From contig OZ252150.1 in assembly GCA_965248775.1 (NCBI GenBank), positions 5,704,001-5,768,000 on the forward strand: a DNA stretch of 64,000 nt, given 5' to 3'. The translations under genes were made by a program, and so were the position numbers. Positions 36,026-45,192 of the stretch are shown here, one piece after another (the stretch's first letter is position 1; each line of letters starts with the position of its first letter). The DNA is from JBHHUI01 sp965248775 (GTDB lineage: Bacteria; Chloroflexota; Anaerolineae; Anaerolineales; JBHHUI01). The notes under the pieces were generated by a model, which ran no database searches, was not told the origin of the DNA, and worked only from the letters and a program-made list of their open reading frames with translations.

Positions 36026-36916
36026 ATGATATCCAAGATGTTCGCTGCTTTTGCGACATTGCTACTCTTGCTCATGGCTGTGGGGCAAGCTAGCGCGCAG
36101 GAGACCGGAGAAATCGCTTTTGTTTTCATCAGTGAGTCAGGCTCAGAATACACTTATCGCTTGCACGGGCCGGAATCGAATTTCTGGATCGGCTCCGTGC
36201 ATGCGGGTAGTACTGTTGTAATCAAGGGCCCACCAGGCCAGTACGGCTATGTCCTTGACGGCCCGCCGGGAGTTCAATATAGCGGCAGCATTGCATTGCT
36301 GGCCGACGGATGGGCTGACATCACTTTCGATGACTTCAACATCGCCGAGCGCGCTGACAATCTGGCCCCAGCGGCGGAATCTACATCTACGGGCACACAA
36401 ACAGATACGGCAAAAGTGGTATTCATCAGCCATACAGGCAGTGAATATGCGTTTACGTTGCTAGGGCCGGATTCAACAGTTTGGACCGGGGCGGTGCATC
36501 GGCGGGCATCAGTCGTGCTCGAGGTTCTTCCGGGCCTTTATGGGTACAATTTGGACGGTCCAGGTGGCAACCGTTTCGTAGGGCACGTAACAGTGGAGGC
36601 CGGCGGCTTTGCCGATATTAATTTTGACGACACCGGCGTTTCAGAGAGGGTGATAAATCCCGCGCCTGTAGTCGTGGAGACTACGGTGTCTACGACACCG
36701 ATCTTCACCTACGTTGTTCAGCCTGGAGACAGCCTGATTAAGATTGCCAAGAAATTCAATGTGGACCCGGATGTATTGGCTGCAAGTAATGGGATTGTGA
36801 ACACCAACCTCCTCACACCGGGCCAAGTATTGCTGTTCGAGTTTGATTCTTATTCGGTGCGCTCGGGCGACTCACTTACACGTATTGCCCGGCTGTTCGG
36901 GGTTTCGCTGGAATAG
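36026..36916 (+). CDS. secreted LysM protein, last LysM truncated at a TAG
   Basis: ATG 36026 with AAGGGGG 6 bp upstream. A Sec signal peptide (LLLLLMAVGQASAQ) is followed by two similar 90-residue domains (IAFVFISESGSEYTYRLHGP and VVFISHTGSEYAFTLLGPDS). LysM 1 reads YVVQPGDSLIKIAKKFNVDP, VLAASNGI, LLTPGQVLL. LysM 2 begins YSVRSGDSLTRIARLFGVSL and stops at TAG 36914 after E. The next in-frame codons (LASL) still fit the LysM helix, so the domain looks cut short. It should bind peptidoglycan or related glycans outside the cell. Confidence 0.8.
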   Translation: MISKMFAAFATLLLLLMAVGQASAQETGEIAFVFISESGSEYTYRLHGPESNFWIGSVHAGSTVVIKGPPGQYGYVLDGPPGVQYSGSIALLADGWADITFDDFNIAERADNLAPAAESTSTGTQTDTAKVVFISHTGSEYAFTLLGPDSTVWTGAVHRRASVVLEVLPGLYGYNLDGPGGNRFVGHVTVEAGGFADINFDDTGVSERVINPAPVVVETTVSTTPIFTYVVQPGDSLIKIAKKFNVDPDVLAASNGIVNTNLLTPGQVLLFEFDSYSVRSGDSLTRIARLFGVSLE

Positions 36917-37150
36917 CTTGCGAGTTTAATGTCTAGGAAATTATACTTTTTTGCGCTATCTCTCTCGCACCAGCGCAATTGTTTTGGCTACGCGCACCAC
37001 TATATAGATAATCTGTTGACGGCAAATCGATGCGGGGAGGTGCTTTGCCCGGAACGAGTTCCCAAATACAATCAGGCTGCAACATTCACTAACCGAAAGT
37101 CACAGCTAAACTCCACAGCTAGTTGAAACTATCACCGGGAGAGAGAAGTC

Positions 37151-38080
37151 ATGCTCAAGCGATCCAAGCACCCTTACAGACATCTGCTGAAAATGCTTGT
37201 GATCGCAGAATTGTCCGGGCCGGAGCTGACAGCGACCTTCGAGACGCTCTCTGAGCAAGCGAAACAGACTGCAGATGCTGCCAGCGGGGGCGATGGGGGC
37301 GGTGGGGAGACTCAAGGCGGCGATGCAGCCGAAGCGCCCACCGCCACGGAGGTGCCACCTCCCACCAATACGGTAGAGCCACCGCCCACCGTTCCCGGTG
37401 CGCCCGGAGTGACCGCTAACGTGGATGCCAACGTGCGCGAGGGACCCAGCACGGACTTCAAGGGCGTCGGCGCATTGCTCAACGGGCAGTCGGCAACCAT
37501 CGAAGGTAAGGACCCTACGGGCACCTGGTACAACATCATCTTTCCGGCGGGTGTGGGTGGCAAGGCCTGGATCGCGGCTTCCACGGTGACGACCAGCGGC
37601 GACGTCAGCCGCTTGCCAATCGTTAGCTCACCCGCTACCTATACCTCAACACCCACCAATACGGCGACTGCTACGGCAACCGCGACGGCCACCAACACGC
37701 CGCTCCCCATCACCAATACGGCAACCGCCACGGCGACGACTACTGCAACTGCTACTGTGACAGCGTCGCCGACGACGGAACTCCTCTGGCATGGAGCGTG
37801 GAACGTGACATGTCCCCCCTCTTTTTGTTCCGGCCTGACACTGGTACAGATCGGCAATAATGTCGACGGCTCTTTTAGCGAAAACATAGATGCTGTTCTG
37901 GTTGAAGGAACTATCACCGGCAATACGCTCACCGGCACGGTTGCCGGACCAACAATAACTAGGTCCCCATTCTCTTGGACTCTGGAGCCGAGCGGCCAGC
38001 AATTCAAGGGCACGTGGGGCCCACTCGGCGACCCGTTCTGTGGCGCCCGTCAGGGCACAGCTTTGCCGAGTTGCCCGTAG
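37151..38080 (+). CDS. SH3b-domain protein with low-complexity Thr-rich linker
   Basis: 309 residues from ATG 37151 (GGGAGAGA upstream). A Gly-rich and Pro-Thr-rich segment precedes one bacterial SH3 domain (TANVDANVREGPSTDFKGVG, LNGQSATIEGKDPTGTWYNI, GGKAWIAASTV). A second linker of TATATAT type follows, then a C-terminal beta-rich domain (WHGAWNVTCPPSFCSGLTLV, GNNVDGSFSENIDAVLVEG, GQQFKGTWGPLGDPFCG) with four Cys. That end domain resembles small lipocalin-like or META-type folds but I do not assign it. No clear signal peptide is seen, so the start may be wrong or export may be unusual. Confidence 0.72.
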   Translation: MLKRSKHPYRHLLKMLVIAELSGPELTATFETLSEQAKQTADAASGGDGGGGETQGGDAAEAPTATEVPPPTNTVEPPPTVPGAPGVTANVDANVREGPSTDFKGVGALLNGQSATIEGKDPTGTWYNIIFPAGVGGKAWIAASTVTTSGDVSRLPIVSSPATYTSTPTNTATATATATATNTPLPITNTATATATTTATATVTASPTTELLWHGAWNVTCPPSFCSGLTLVQIGNNVDGSFSENIDAVLVEGTITGNTLTGTVAGPTITRSPFSWTLEPSGQQFKGTWGPLGDPFCGARQGTALPSCP

Positions 38081-38473
38081 GAGGAGCTTCAGCGCGAATT
38101 CATGGTCATTGCCGTAAATAGGCGCTATCTCATCGAACTCCTGTGGATAGACGCCACGGCAACTTGAGAGGATAAACCCATGGGCGGCGATAAGGCCAAA
38201 TCTCGCTGGTCAAAAACCAACTTCACAATCCAGTCGCTATTGTCGCTAACCCCCTGTCCTATTTCGTACTAAATAAGACAAAGCCACTTGTTTTCATCGT
38301 TTGAAAAATAAGGTGCTGTCCAAAAACTCATGGGGCATAGTCGGGTGGACAGCACCGCTCGCTACACCCAACCCAGTCGGCGCGACTAAGAAGTGGCGGT
38401 CAAACGGTTGGAGTTGGAAGAAGTGTGAACCATAGATGTTCAAATTAGGCCAGGCAGAAGGAAGGGGTAATAA
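38081..38473. other. intergenic stretch with a palindromic site and an inverted repeat
   Basis: No gene seen. It contains the 26-bp palindrome at 38255 and GGTGCTGTCC/GGACAGCACC (38312-38321 and 38347-38356). The latter may be an IS-end remnant. Confidence 0.5.
38255..38280. repeat. 26-bp palindromic site 1
   Basis: Begins TGTCCTATTTCGTAC and ends with AAGACA; the halves are near reverse complements. Preceded by CTAACCCCC, as at the second site (40269). See the finding on recombination sites. Confidence 0.65.
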
Positions 38474-38842
38474 ATGATTTCTAGCAAAAAGTATAAGGTC
38501 AGATATTCGGGTCCCGGCAGTAAGGGTGGAGATTATGAAGCCTTTGAGTTTGAAGTAGTTCAAGAGCCAGGCGACAAACAGGATTTGATTACAATCCGGA
38601 TTGACACAAGGCATGTTTCACACGACAGGTCTGACCCCTTTCACTTGTACAAAATCGCCGCAGGCGCTGTGAAGTTAAATCTGCTTGGACAGATAGAAAA
38701 CGTACGGTACGAAGATGAGAATGTGGTCGTTCTTGGTAGTGATTATAAGCAGTTGGAAACCGTCGACAACTATAGGGAATTCGACGTAACCTTGTCGAAG
38801 CCTACTCCTGGGTTCAGAACTTCTTCAATGAAAAGGCTTTGA
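38474..38842 (+). CDS. hypothetical protein
   Basis: 122 residues from ATG 38474, with GGAAGGGG 8 bp upstream. A beta-rich composition (KKYKVRYSGPGSKGGDYEAF, VKLNLLGQIENVRYEDENVV) and no signal peptide. No family recognised. It is a single small gene between palindromic sites 1 and 2, ending 2 bp before the IS3 end sequences. Confidence 0.6.
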   Translation: MISSKKYKVRYSGPGSKGGDYEAFEFEVVQEPGDKQDLITIRIDTRHVSHDRSDPFHLYKIAAGAVKLNLLGQIENVRYEDENVVVLGSDYKQLETVDNYREFDVTLSKPTPGFRTSSMKRL

Positions 38843-38843
38843 G

Positions 38844-38905
38844 TGGTATTACCCCGATTCAGTGGACAGTTGGTTGGTATTACCCCGATTCAGTGGACAG
38901 TTGGT
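38844..38905. repeat. IS3 end duplicated in tandem
   Basis: The 31-bp unit starting TGGTATTACCCCGATTCAGT occurs at 38844 and again at 38875. Only the second copy is the true element end, since GGT flanks 38875 and also 40124. The first copy is a lone IS end next to the insertion. Confidence 0.85.
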
Positions 38906-39767
38906 TAAGCCACTAAAGGTAATTGTTCATAGGCATGTGGGCTCATGTAATCCAGGGCCGAATGCATCCGTTGCCGATTGTAAAACACTTCGACATAGTC
39001 AAAGACGCTGGTGCGAGCAGCGGCCCGGCTGGCGTACAGTTGCTGGTATACACACTCGGATTTCAGGCTGCAAAGAAGCTCTCCATGGGGGCGTTATCGT
39101 AGCAGTTTCCCCTTCGGCTCATACTGGGCGTGATGTCATGAAGCTTGCGCAGCGCCTGATACTCAGCGCTGGCGTACTGACTCCCCCGGTCAGAATGATG
39201 GATGAGACCTGGCGGCGGTTTTCGCGAACGCAGAGCCATCTCCAAAGCATCCAAAGTCAGTTGGCGGCCCAAGCGTTTGCCGAGTGCCCAGCCGACGATC
39301 CGTCGCGAGTACAGGTCGAGGACTGCTGCGAGATAGAGCCAACCTTCACTGGTTGCAATGTAAGTGATGTCGGCCAGCCACACTTCGTTAGGCGCAGTGG
39401 CCGTGAAGTCCTGAACGAGCAAATTCGGCGCTACGGGCAGGCTGTGCTTCGACTGGGTTGTCACCTTGTAGCTCCGTTTGCGTCGGGCTTGCAGGCCATG
39501 CAGGCGCAACAGACGGGCCACCCGGTTGTGGCCGCAGCGGATGCCGCGGTCCTGTAGTTCGCGGTGAATGCGCGGACAGCCATAGACGCCGCGATGCTGC
39601 TCAAAGATCGCTCTGATCTCGCGTCCCAACGCCTGGCTGGCTTGCTCGCGCGGGCTGACCGGCCGCTTGCGCCAGGCGTAGTAGCCGCTACGTGTGACTT
39701 GCAGTACCCGACACATCAGACTGATGCTGTACTCGCCTTTGTGTTCGTCAATGAAGCGAAATCTCAC
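38905..39767 (-). pseudogene. IS3 OrfB transposase, frameshifted near its end
   Basis: It starts by overlapping orfA (MRFRFIDEHKGEYSISLMCR). The rve core shows Asp in VWLADITYIATSEGWLYLAA and Asp in LIHHSDRGSQYAS, and the Glu lies in NAPMESFFA. Just after that Glu a one-base deletion near 39065 produces a stop. Correcting it restores LKSECVYQQLYASRAAARTS, VFYNRQRMHSALDYMSP, ending at 38905. The copy cannot make a complete transposase as sequenced. Confidence 0.85.
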
Positions 39768-40060
39768 TTCTGCTCGCGCGCAAACACCGCCATGGCTTTT
39801 TTTAGGATGTCCCGTTCCTGGCGCACCACGTGCAATTCGCGCTTCAACTCCGACAGCTCGCGGTCGCGCTCCTTCGGCTTTCCCTTTCCGGGAAATGCCT
39901 GCGCTCCATCAGCCGCGTATTCAGCCCGCCAGCGATTCAGACTGCTACTACTTACTCCCAAATCCAAAGCAAGCTGCTCAACCGCTGTGTCGCTATCATA
40001 CGATAACCGAACGGCTTCGACCTTGAATTCGCGCGTGTATGTCTTCCTGTATGTACTCAT
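39764..40060 (-). CDS. IS3 OrfA (HTH protein)
   Basis: 98 residues. Residues 1-50 form an HTH (YTREFKVEAVRLSYDSDTAV, LALDLGVSSSSLNRWRAEYA). A leucine-zipper-like helix follows (RELSELKRELHVVRQERDIL). The end overlaps orfB by 4 bp, the usual IS3 arrangement that lets ribosomes shift into orfB. Confidence 0.88.
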   Translation of the reverse strand: MSTYRKTYTREFKVEAVRLSYDSDTAVEQLALDLGVSSSSLNRWRAEYAADGAQAFPGKGKPKERDRELSELKRELHVVRQERDILKKAMAVFAREQK

Positions 40061-40268
40061 TTGGGTCCTCCCTGATCTGTGAATCTATCTTATCTCGTTG
40101 TCCACTAAACCAGGGTAATGCCAGGTACCGCGGATTTCGGGTGAGTGTGTCAGCGTCCCCACCCCCACTCTAAACGATGGAGCCGATGGCCGATGGGGCT
40201 CTGGGGCGATGGGCTCTGCTAAAGAAGTCAGCAACCCCCTTTTACCCCGCCACAATCTCTAAACCCCC

Positions 40269-40294
40269 TGTCCTATTTAGTACGAATTAGGACA
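40269..40294. repeat. 26-bp palindromic site 2
   Basis: Begins TGTCCTATTTAGTACG and ends AATTAGGACA; 22 of 26 positions match its own reverse complement. It lies 22 bp before the IS1-like copy 2. Confidence 0.65.
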
Positions 40295-40316
40295 AAAACA
40301 GCCCTTTTTTCTTTCC

Positions 40317-41600
40317 GGTAGGACATCCTCTAACCGTGATCGCTGGTATTGAGCGCTAGCGCTTGAACAAAAGCGGGTTCACTAGCAAACTCCTGTAATT
40401 GTGGTTTATGCAATGCAGGAGGGGGCCAATGAACCCGGCGGAAGCATTCTGCCCGAATATCGATTGTGCGGCAAGAGGTCAAACTGGCGAAGGGAATATC
40501 AGCGTCCATAGTCAGCAGGAAAAACGCTACCAGTGCGAGGTGTGCGACACGACCTTCGCGGCGACCAAAGGCACGCTTTTCTATCGCTTGCGCACTGACC
40601 CTAAGATCGTGATGTTGGTAATCACCTTGCTGGCCTACCCTTGTCGCGCCCGACAGGGTCGTGATGGTTGCCCGCGCCAGGCGATCGTGGCGGCTTTCGG
40701 ATTGCACGAGCGTACAGTGCAGAGATGGTGGCGTCGTGCGGGAGAACGGTGCCATGCCATCCATGCGCATGTGGTCGGGAAAAGTCAGTTGGACTTGCAA
40801 CAAGTACAAGCGGATGAGATCAAAGTCAAGACGCAACGCGGCACGCTCTGGATGGCCATGGCCATGATGGTCCCTACGAGGCTGTGGCTGGGTGGCGTCA
40901 TCAGTGCCAAACGTGACAAAGAGCTCATTCGCACGCTGGCCGAGCAAATCCGTGCGGTTGCTCTCGCGCGACCGCTCCTGCTGGCGGTGGACGGTCTGGC
41001 GAGCTATGTGGACGCGTTTCGAAAAGCCTTCCGGTCCCCCTTGCCACGCCGCGGTCCACACGGCCGACCTCAGCTGCTGTCCTGGCCTGACATCGCCATT
41101 GTACAAGTTGTCAAACAACGTGCGGCTGGCAAGTTGACTATCGACCGCCGCATCGTGCAAGGTGCACGTGAGATGATTACACAACTCATCGATGCCACCC
41201 AGGGCCGCGGCATGATCAACACTGCCTATATCGAGCGGCTGAACGCCACGTTCCGCCAACGGTTGAGCTGCCTCGCGCGCCGCACTCGCCATCTGGCGCA
41301 ACAAGCCGAGACCCTCGCCGCGGGCATGTTTGTCGTCGGCTGTTTCTACAATTTCTGTGACTATCATAAGAGCTTGCGGTTGCGGCTCTCGGTCGGCTCG
41401 CACGGATATCGTTGGGTGCAACGTACACCGGCTCTCGCAGCCAGTGTGACCGACCACTGTTGGAGCATTGCTGAACTATTGCATTTCAAAGTGCCGCCCC
41501 CGTGCTGGACGCCGCCCAAGCGCCGCGGGCCGCCTTCTAGGGAGACTTTGCGCCTCATGCAACGATGGTGCACATGAACACGATTAGAGGACGTGCTACC
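40317..41600 (+). mobile_element. IS1-like insertion sequence, copy 2
   Basis: 1284 bp, target duplication TTCTTTCC (40309 and 41601). The few differences from copy 1 that I see are one Thr-to-Ala codon near the start of the gene and one silent change near the end. Confidence 0.92.
40429..41577 (+). CDS. IS1-like transposase, copy 2
   Basis: 382 residues, identical to the copy at 28631 except residue 6 (Ala here, Thr there). It has the same zinc finger, HTH and DDE residues. The near-identity over 1.28 kb shows one copy arose from the other recently. Confidence 0.88.
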   Translation: MNPAEAFCPNIDCAARGQTGEGNISVHSQQEKRYQCEVCDTTFAATKGTLFYRLRTDPKIVMLVITLLAYPCRARQGRDGCPRQAIVAAFGLHERTVQRWWRRAGERCHAIHAHVVGKSQLDLQQVQADEIKVKTQRGTLWMAMAMMVPTRLWLGGVISAKRDKELIRTLAEQIRAVALARPLLLAVDGLASYVDAFRKAFRSPLPRRGPHGRPQLLSWPDIAIVQVVKQRAAGKLTIDRRIVQGAREMITQLIDATQGRGMINTAYIERLNATFRQRLSCLARRTRHLAQQAETLAAGMFVVGCFYNFCDYHKSLRLRLSVGSHGYRWVQRTPALAASVTDHCWSIAELLHFKVPPPCWTPPKRRGPPSRETLRLMQRWCT

Positions 41601-41643
41601 TTCTTTCCCCCGTTCCTTTGGAAAATTGAAATCTTTGACGTAA

Positions 41644-41670
41644 TGTCCTATTACTGACTAAATTAGGACA
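41644..41670. repeat. 27-bp palindromic site 3, upstream of the recombinase gene
   Basis: TGTCCTATTACTGAC to AAATTAGGACA, related to sites 1 and 2 in its arms but with a different centre. It lies about 100 bp before the tyrosine recombinase start. Confidence 0.6.
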
Positions 41671-41726
41671 TTGCAAATGACGAGTTTTCGCTCTATCCAA
41701 ACTCACCACACAATGGGCATTGTGTA

Positions 41727-41756
41727 TTGACTTCGGCTCTAACTGACCCGTACAAT
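41727..41756 (+). promoter_or_regulatory. possible promoter of the tyrosine recombinase
   Basis: TTGACT and TACAAT spaced by 18 bp, 11 bp before the proposed ATG 41768. Confidence 0.45.
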
Positions 41757-41831
41757 GCGCTAGTGAGATGCCAGTAAGCACCAAAAAACTCACGACACAA
41801 TCCGAAACGCCACCACAAAAAGCAAAACATA

Positions 41832-42892
41832 TAGGACTTACGCAGGGAGCATAGAGATAGAAGGTAGCCGAAGCTGAGTTCGCATGTAGTTGCTCAACAA
41901 ACCTTGCTTAATTTGATACACATTCGTATGTGCATCCTGCGCAATCTGATTCAGGCGTACCCAGACAAGCATGGCACAAGCAATATGATTGCGCTGTGCT
42001 CGTTGCGAACGACATTGAGATGCTTCCAGCCCGGTTAGCTGTTTGGCCTCTCGGTGAAACTGCTCAATCTTCCAGCGGATGGCACTTTCTATGCCTGTAG
42101 CACCTGAGGAATCTTGAGAGTGGTCATTGGTAACCACATGCTCTGTGCGGTGAGTAGACACCGCAATCCGGAACAGTTTCACTTGATGACCTTTTGGAAA
42201 CTTTTTGAGATGAACCATTTTTCCCGCTTCAATCTCCTCAGCGCTCCAAGAGAGCGCATCAACTCGGCAGTAGTCATCCGCAGGACTTTCTGTCGCTTGC
42301 CGGTTCGATTTCAACGGACAGTAGTAGATTTTGCCGGCTTTTTCGACTGCTTTCATCACTTTCATCGTCGCATACCAGCTATCCATCAACACAGTGCGGA
42401 AAGGAAGCTGTTCCACATGCAGAATGGTTCGCCACATATCCAACAAGTGGTCGAGTTTGCTACGTCCATCTCGCGCAGGGTCAAAAATGCGGTAATCGAT
42501 GACCCAGAATTTATCGATGTCGGGATTGACATAGACACAAGTCACGAGCCCGATGCCTTTGATTACCTTTTTGGCGTTGCCACTCCACTGCCTACGCACC
42601 AGTTCAATGGCAAAGGAATGGTTTTTATCAAGCACCGTATCATCAAAGAGAATGTAGCCATCTTCAGAGAGAACCAACTCTTTGCGCAGCATTTGGCGCA
42701 GTTCCCGTGGCGTAAATTTATTCCCCTCATCAGTCGATTGACACGATCGTGGCTCAAATGTTCACTATGGTCAGCAAAGTAGGTTTGTGTGTAATTGATT
42801 TGGCTAACCAAGAGAAATTGGCTGTAATCCCAGTGAGATAATTTGTTCATTCACACATTGTCTCAGTTTCTCCCTGGTTTGCGTAAGTCCTA
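41832..42892 (-). mobile_element. IS701-like insertion sequence, copy C
   Basis: 1061 bp, same ends as copies A and B, target duplication ACATA. Inserted in the recombinase gene, reverse orientation. Confidence 0.9.
41838..42850 (-). CDS. IS4/IS701-superfamily transposase, copy C, two frames
   Basis: First frame from 42850 (MNKLSHWDYSQFLLVSQINY), second frame ending at 41838. The -1 slip region reads AGGGGAATAAATTTACG here. The conserved IRWKIEQFHREAKQLTG is intact and the second frame has no frameshift. Together with copy A it is the best candidate for an active copy. Confidence 0.85.
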
Positions 42893-43365
42893 ACATATAA
42901 ACAAAATGCGCTTACCGATAAAGGCATTTGAAAAAGACCTGGCCAATCGACCGGAAGGGATATCACCGTATACGGTTCGTGGTTACGCGGCTGACTTGAA
43001 AAAGTTTGCTGAATGGTTTGAGTTGACCAACGGCCAGCCGATGGGGATTGAGAACATCACCCCGATAGATGTACGCGACTACAAACAACATCTGCAAACA
43101 GTAAAGAAGTACAAGCCGGCAACTATCAATCGCCGGCTGGCAACAGTAAGGGCTTACTTTGCTTGGGCTATTGATAAAGGCCTGGTCAAAGAAAATCCGG
43201 TAAGGGTGCGAAACGTCAAAGAGCCGCAAACGGCGCCGTGCTCCATCGACGAGAGAACCTATCACCGGGTACTTCGTGCAGTGCAACAACGCGGAAGCAA
43301 GCGTGATGTTGCCATTGTGCAAACACTTCGTCACACCGGGCTTAGGGTAAGTGAGTTGTGTTCGC

Positions 43366-43674
43366 TTGTACTGAAAACGACCTTGGGTGGGATGAGAACG
43401 GTCAGCCCGTCTCACCAGACATCGAGCCGCAGATGCGCCGCGTGATGGATTGGATCGTCGATATCCTCGCCGAAGCCGGCGCCACTGTCGACAATATCGG
43501 TATGGTCAACATCTATATGGCCGATCTCGAAGCCGACTACGAGGCGATGAATCAGGTCTACTACGGCCACCGACCTGCCCGCCCGCGCCACCGTCGAGGT
43601 GCGCTGCGCTAAAGGAGATGGACCACCAATGATCGAGGCAGAGAACCCACCTCGCCCCAGCGGCGCGACTTGAA
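43366..43674 (+). pseudogene. RidA-family remnant
   Basis: ENDLGWDENGQPVSPDIEPQ, MDWIVDILAEAGATVDNIGM and YMADLEADYEAMNQVYY match RidA (reactive enamine/imine deaminase). The frame then shifts near 43565 and continues as DLPARATVEVRCAKGDGPPM. The N-terminus is missing and the sequence starts at the recombinase junction. Non-functional. Confidence 0.75.
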
Positions 43675-43728
43675 TCCATTGTTGGGCGGCAGACTTGAAA
43701 TTTCAATGAAGATATTTTATATATAAAA

Positions 43729-43757
43729 TTGACAGCACTTTGCTGACTCTGTATAAT
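43729..43757 (+). promoter_or_regulatory. consensus sigma70 promoter of the ABC transporter operon
   Basis: TTGACA at 43729-43734 and TATAAT at 43752-43757 with exactly 17 bp between, in AT-rich DNA, 79 bp before the likely start codon. Confidence 0.85.
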
Positions 43758-43835
43758 GTAGTCCCCATTCTCAGTTCCGCAGCACCCCAGGCCAATGAGC
43801 CGATGGGGCGCAATATGACATCAGAGAGGAAAGCC

Positions 43836-45188
43836 ATGAAGAACCGACGAATTCTGACCAGGCGGGAGTTTCTCCGCTACAGTTTGATGGCAGGCGGCGG
43901 CCTCACTGCGTCCCAACTACTCGCAGCCTGTGCCCCCGCAGCCACGGAGGCCCCTGCGCCAACGGCTGTTCCCGCAACCGACGCGCCGGCAGCACCTGAA
44001 GGGTTTACCGGAAGCATCGAGAGATGGATTCCAGACTCGCGAGACGACGCCGTCGCCTCGTCGAAATGGATGGCCGAAGCCTTCCAGGCGGCGAATCCCG
44101 GGGCCACGGTGAATGAACTGATAGTCCCGTATGGGGAGGATACGACCAAGTTGACGGCAGGCCACGCGGCGCAGGAGGTGCCCGACATCACGTGGGTATA
44201 TAGTGACTTTCTCTTCACGTTTGGCTTGGAGGGCATCGGCGCGCCCGTTAACCACGTCATCGAGGCCGTCGGTGAGGATCGGTTCTTGGGGGGCGCCCTC
44301 GACGGGATTCGTGTCGAGGGACAGTATTACTCCGTGCCGTTCGTCGGGTTCCCGTTCTTTGTCTACTACAGGAAGGATCTCTACGAAGAGGCCGGGCTGT
44401 CGATACCCACAACCCATGAGGAGCTTCTCGAGAACGTTAAAGCCCTCAACAATCCGCCCGATAACAACGGTTTCATGTTGACCAATGGGGCCATGTCCGA
44501 TTTGTGGAACCTGAAGACGGTGATGTGGACCCATGGGGCGTACTTCTTCGATGAGAACGACAACCTCGCCCTGGACCGGCCGGAGACAATCGAGGCCTGG
44601 AACTTCTACAAGGAACTCGGCCAGTACTCGCCGCCGGGTTCCTTGTCCCAAACTGACCTCGAGTCGCGGTCGTTGATGGTGGATGGCAAGCTCGGGCACA
44701 TGTTCACCACGACGAGCTTCTCAGCGAACTTCACAGAGGAGAACATCGATCAGTTTGGGGCGTTTTTGTATCCCAGCAAGCCGGGAGCAAAAGGGGCGTC
44801 CCTGGATTTCTACGGCATGTTGATCCCGACCCACGCGAAGGACCCTGATCTCGCTGCCGAGTACATCAGGTTTTTCCTGGAACACGACAACTTCCAGGAA
44901 TACCTCGCTCGAACCGTGGTCGGCTGGGTTCCCATGCTGGAGGACGCTTACACTGACCAGTATTTGGACAACTCACGCATCTCTCTGGTGAAGGAATTCA
45001 TAGACATCGGCGGTCAGTCGGCGGCGAACGGCGTCGTCGGCGCCGGCTACTTTGGCCCGAGCCCCAATTTGGCGGCCCTCACGTCGACCGAGGTGGAGAA
45101 GCAGATCGGCGATCGTCTCGTGATTACCGACGAGGACCCCGAGGACACGCTCGCTTTCGCGCTCGAGATCCTCGAGGCAGAACTCTGA
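43836..45188 (+). CDS. sugar ABC transporter substrate-binding lipoprotein
   Basis: 450 residues from ATG 43836, chosen for the GAGAGGA at 43824-43830. An RR signal (TRREFLRYSLMAGGG) followed by lipobox LLAAC suggests Tat-type export and lipidation. An Ala/Pro linker (TEAPAPTAVPATDAPAAP) precedes a family-1 binding protein domain (GSIERWIPDSRDDAVASSKW, SVPFVGFPFFVYYRKDLYEE, MSDLWNLKTVMWTHGAYFFD). It captures an extracellular, probably oligosaccharide or glycerol-phosphate-type, solute. First gene of a four-gene operon with the two permeases and ATPase. Confidence 0.9.
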   Translation: MKNRRILTRREFLRYSLMAGGGLTASQLLAACAPAATEAPAPTAVPATDAPAAPEGFTGSIERWIPDSRDDAVASSKWMAEAFQAANPGATVNELIVPYGEDTTKLTAGHAAQEVPDITWVYSDFLFTFGLEGIGAPVNHVIEAVGEDRFLGGALDGIRVEGQYYSVPFVGFPFFVYYRKDLYEEAGLSIPTTHEELLENVKALNNPPDNNGFMLTNGAMSDLWNLKTVMWTHGAYFFDENDNLALDRPETIEAWNFYKELGQYSPPGSLSQTDLESRSLMVDGKLGHMFTTTSFSANFTEENIDQFGAFLYPSKPGAKGASLDFYGMLIPTHAKDPDLAAEYIRFFLEHDNFQEYLARTVVGWVPMLEDAYTDQYLDNSRISLVKEFIDIGGQSAANGVVGAGYFGPSPNLAALTSTEVEKQIGDRLVITDEDPEDTLAFALEILEAEL

Positions 45189-45192
45189 TCAG

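Larger units (their letters stand above)
38875..40123 (-). mobile_element. IS3-family insertion sequence
   Basis: 1249 bp with imperfect ends (TGGTATTACC and TGGCATTACC) and a 3-bp target duplication GGT, as usual in IS3. Two overlapping frames, orfA and orfB, on the minus strand. Confidence 0.88.
41768..43365 (+). pseudogene. tyrosine recombinase, interrupted by an IS701-like element and truncated
   Basis: ATG 41768 gives MPVSTKKLTTQSETPPQKAK up to the insertion. ACATA is duplicated at 41827 and 42893, and the frame resumes at 42898 with INKMRLPIKAFEKDLANRPE. A core-binding SAM-like domain (SPYTVRGYAADLKKFAEWFE, PATINRRLATVRAYFAWAID) and the first catalytic segment follow (TLRHTGLRVSELCSLVL, with the active Arg). 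Homology then ends abruptly at about 43365, where a RidA-like sequence begins. The HxxR and Tyr regions are missing, so it is non-functional. Confidence 0.85.

Noticed and set aside
38862..39557. 231-residue plus-strand ORF
   Set aside because: It is antisense to IS3 orfB, which has clear rve motifs.
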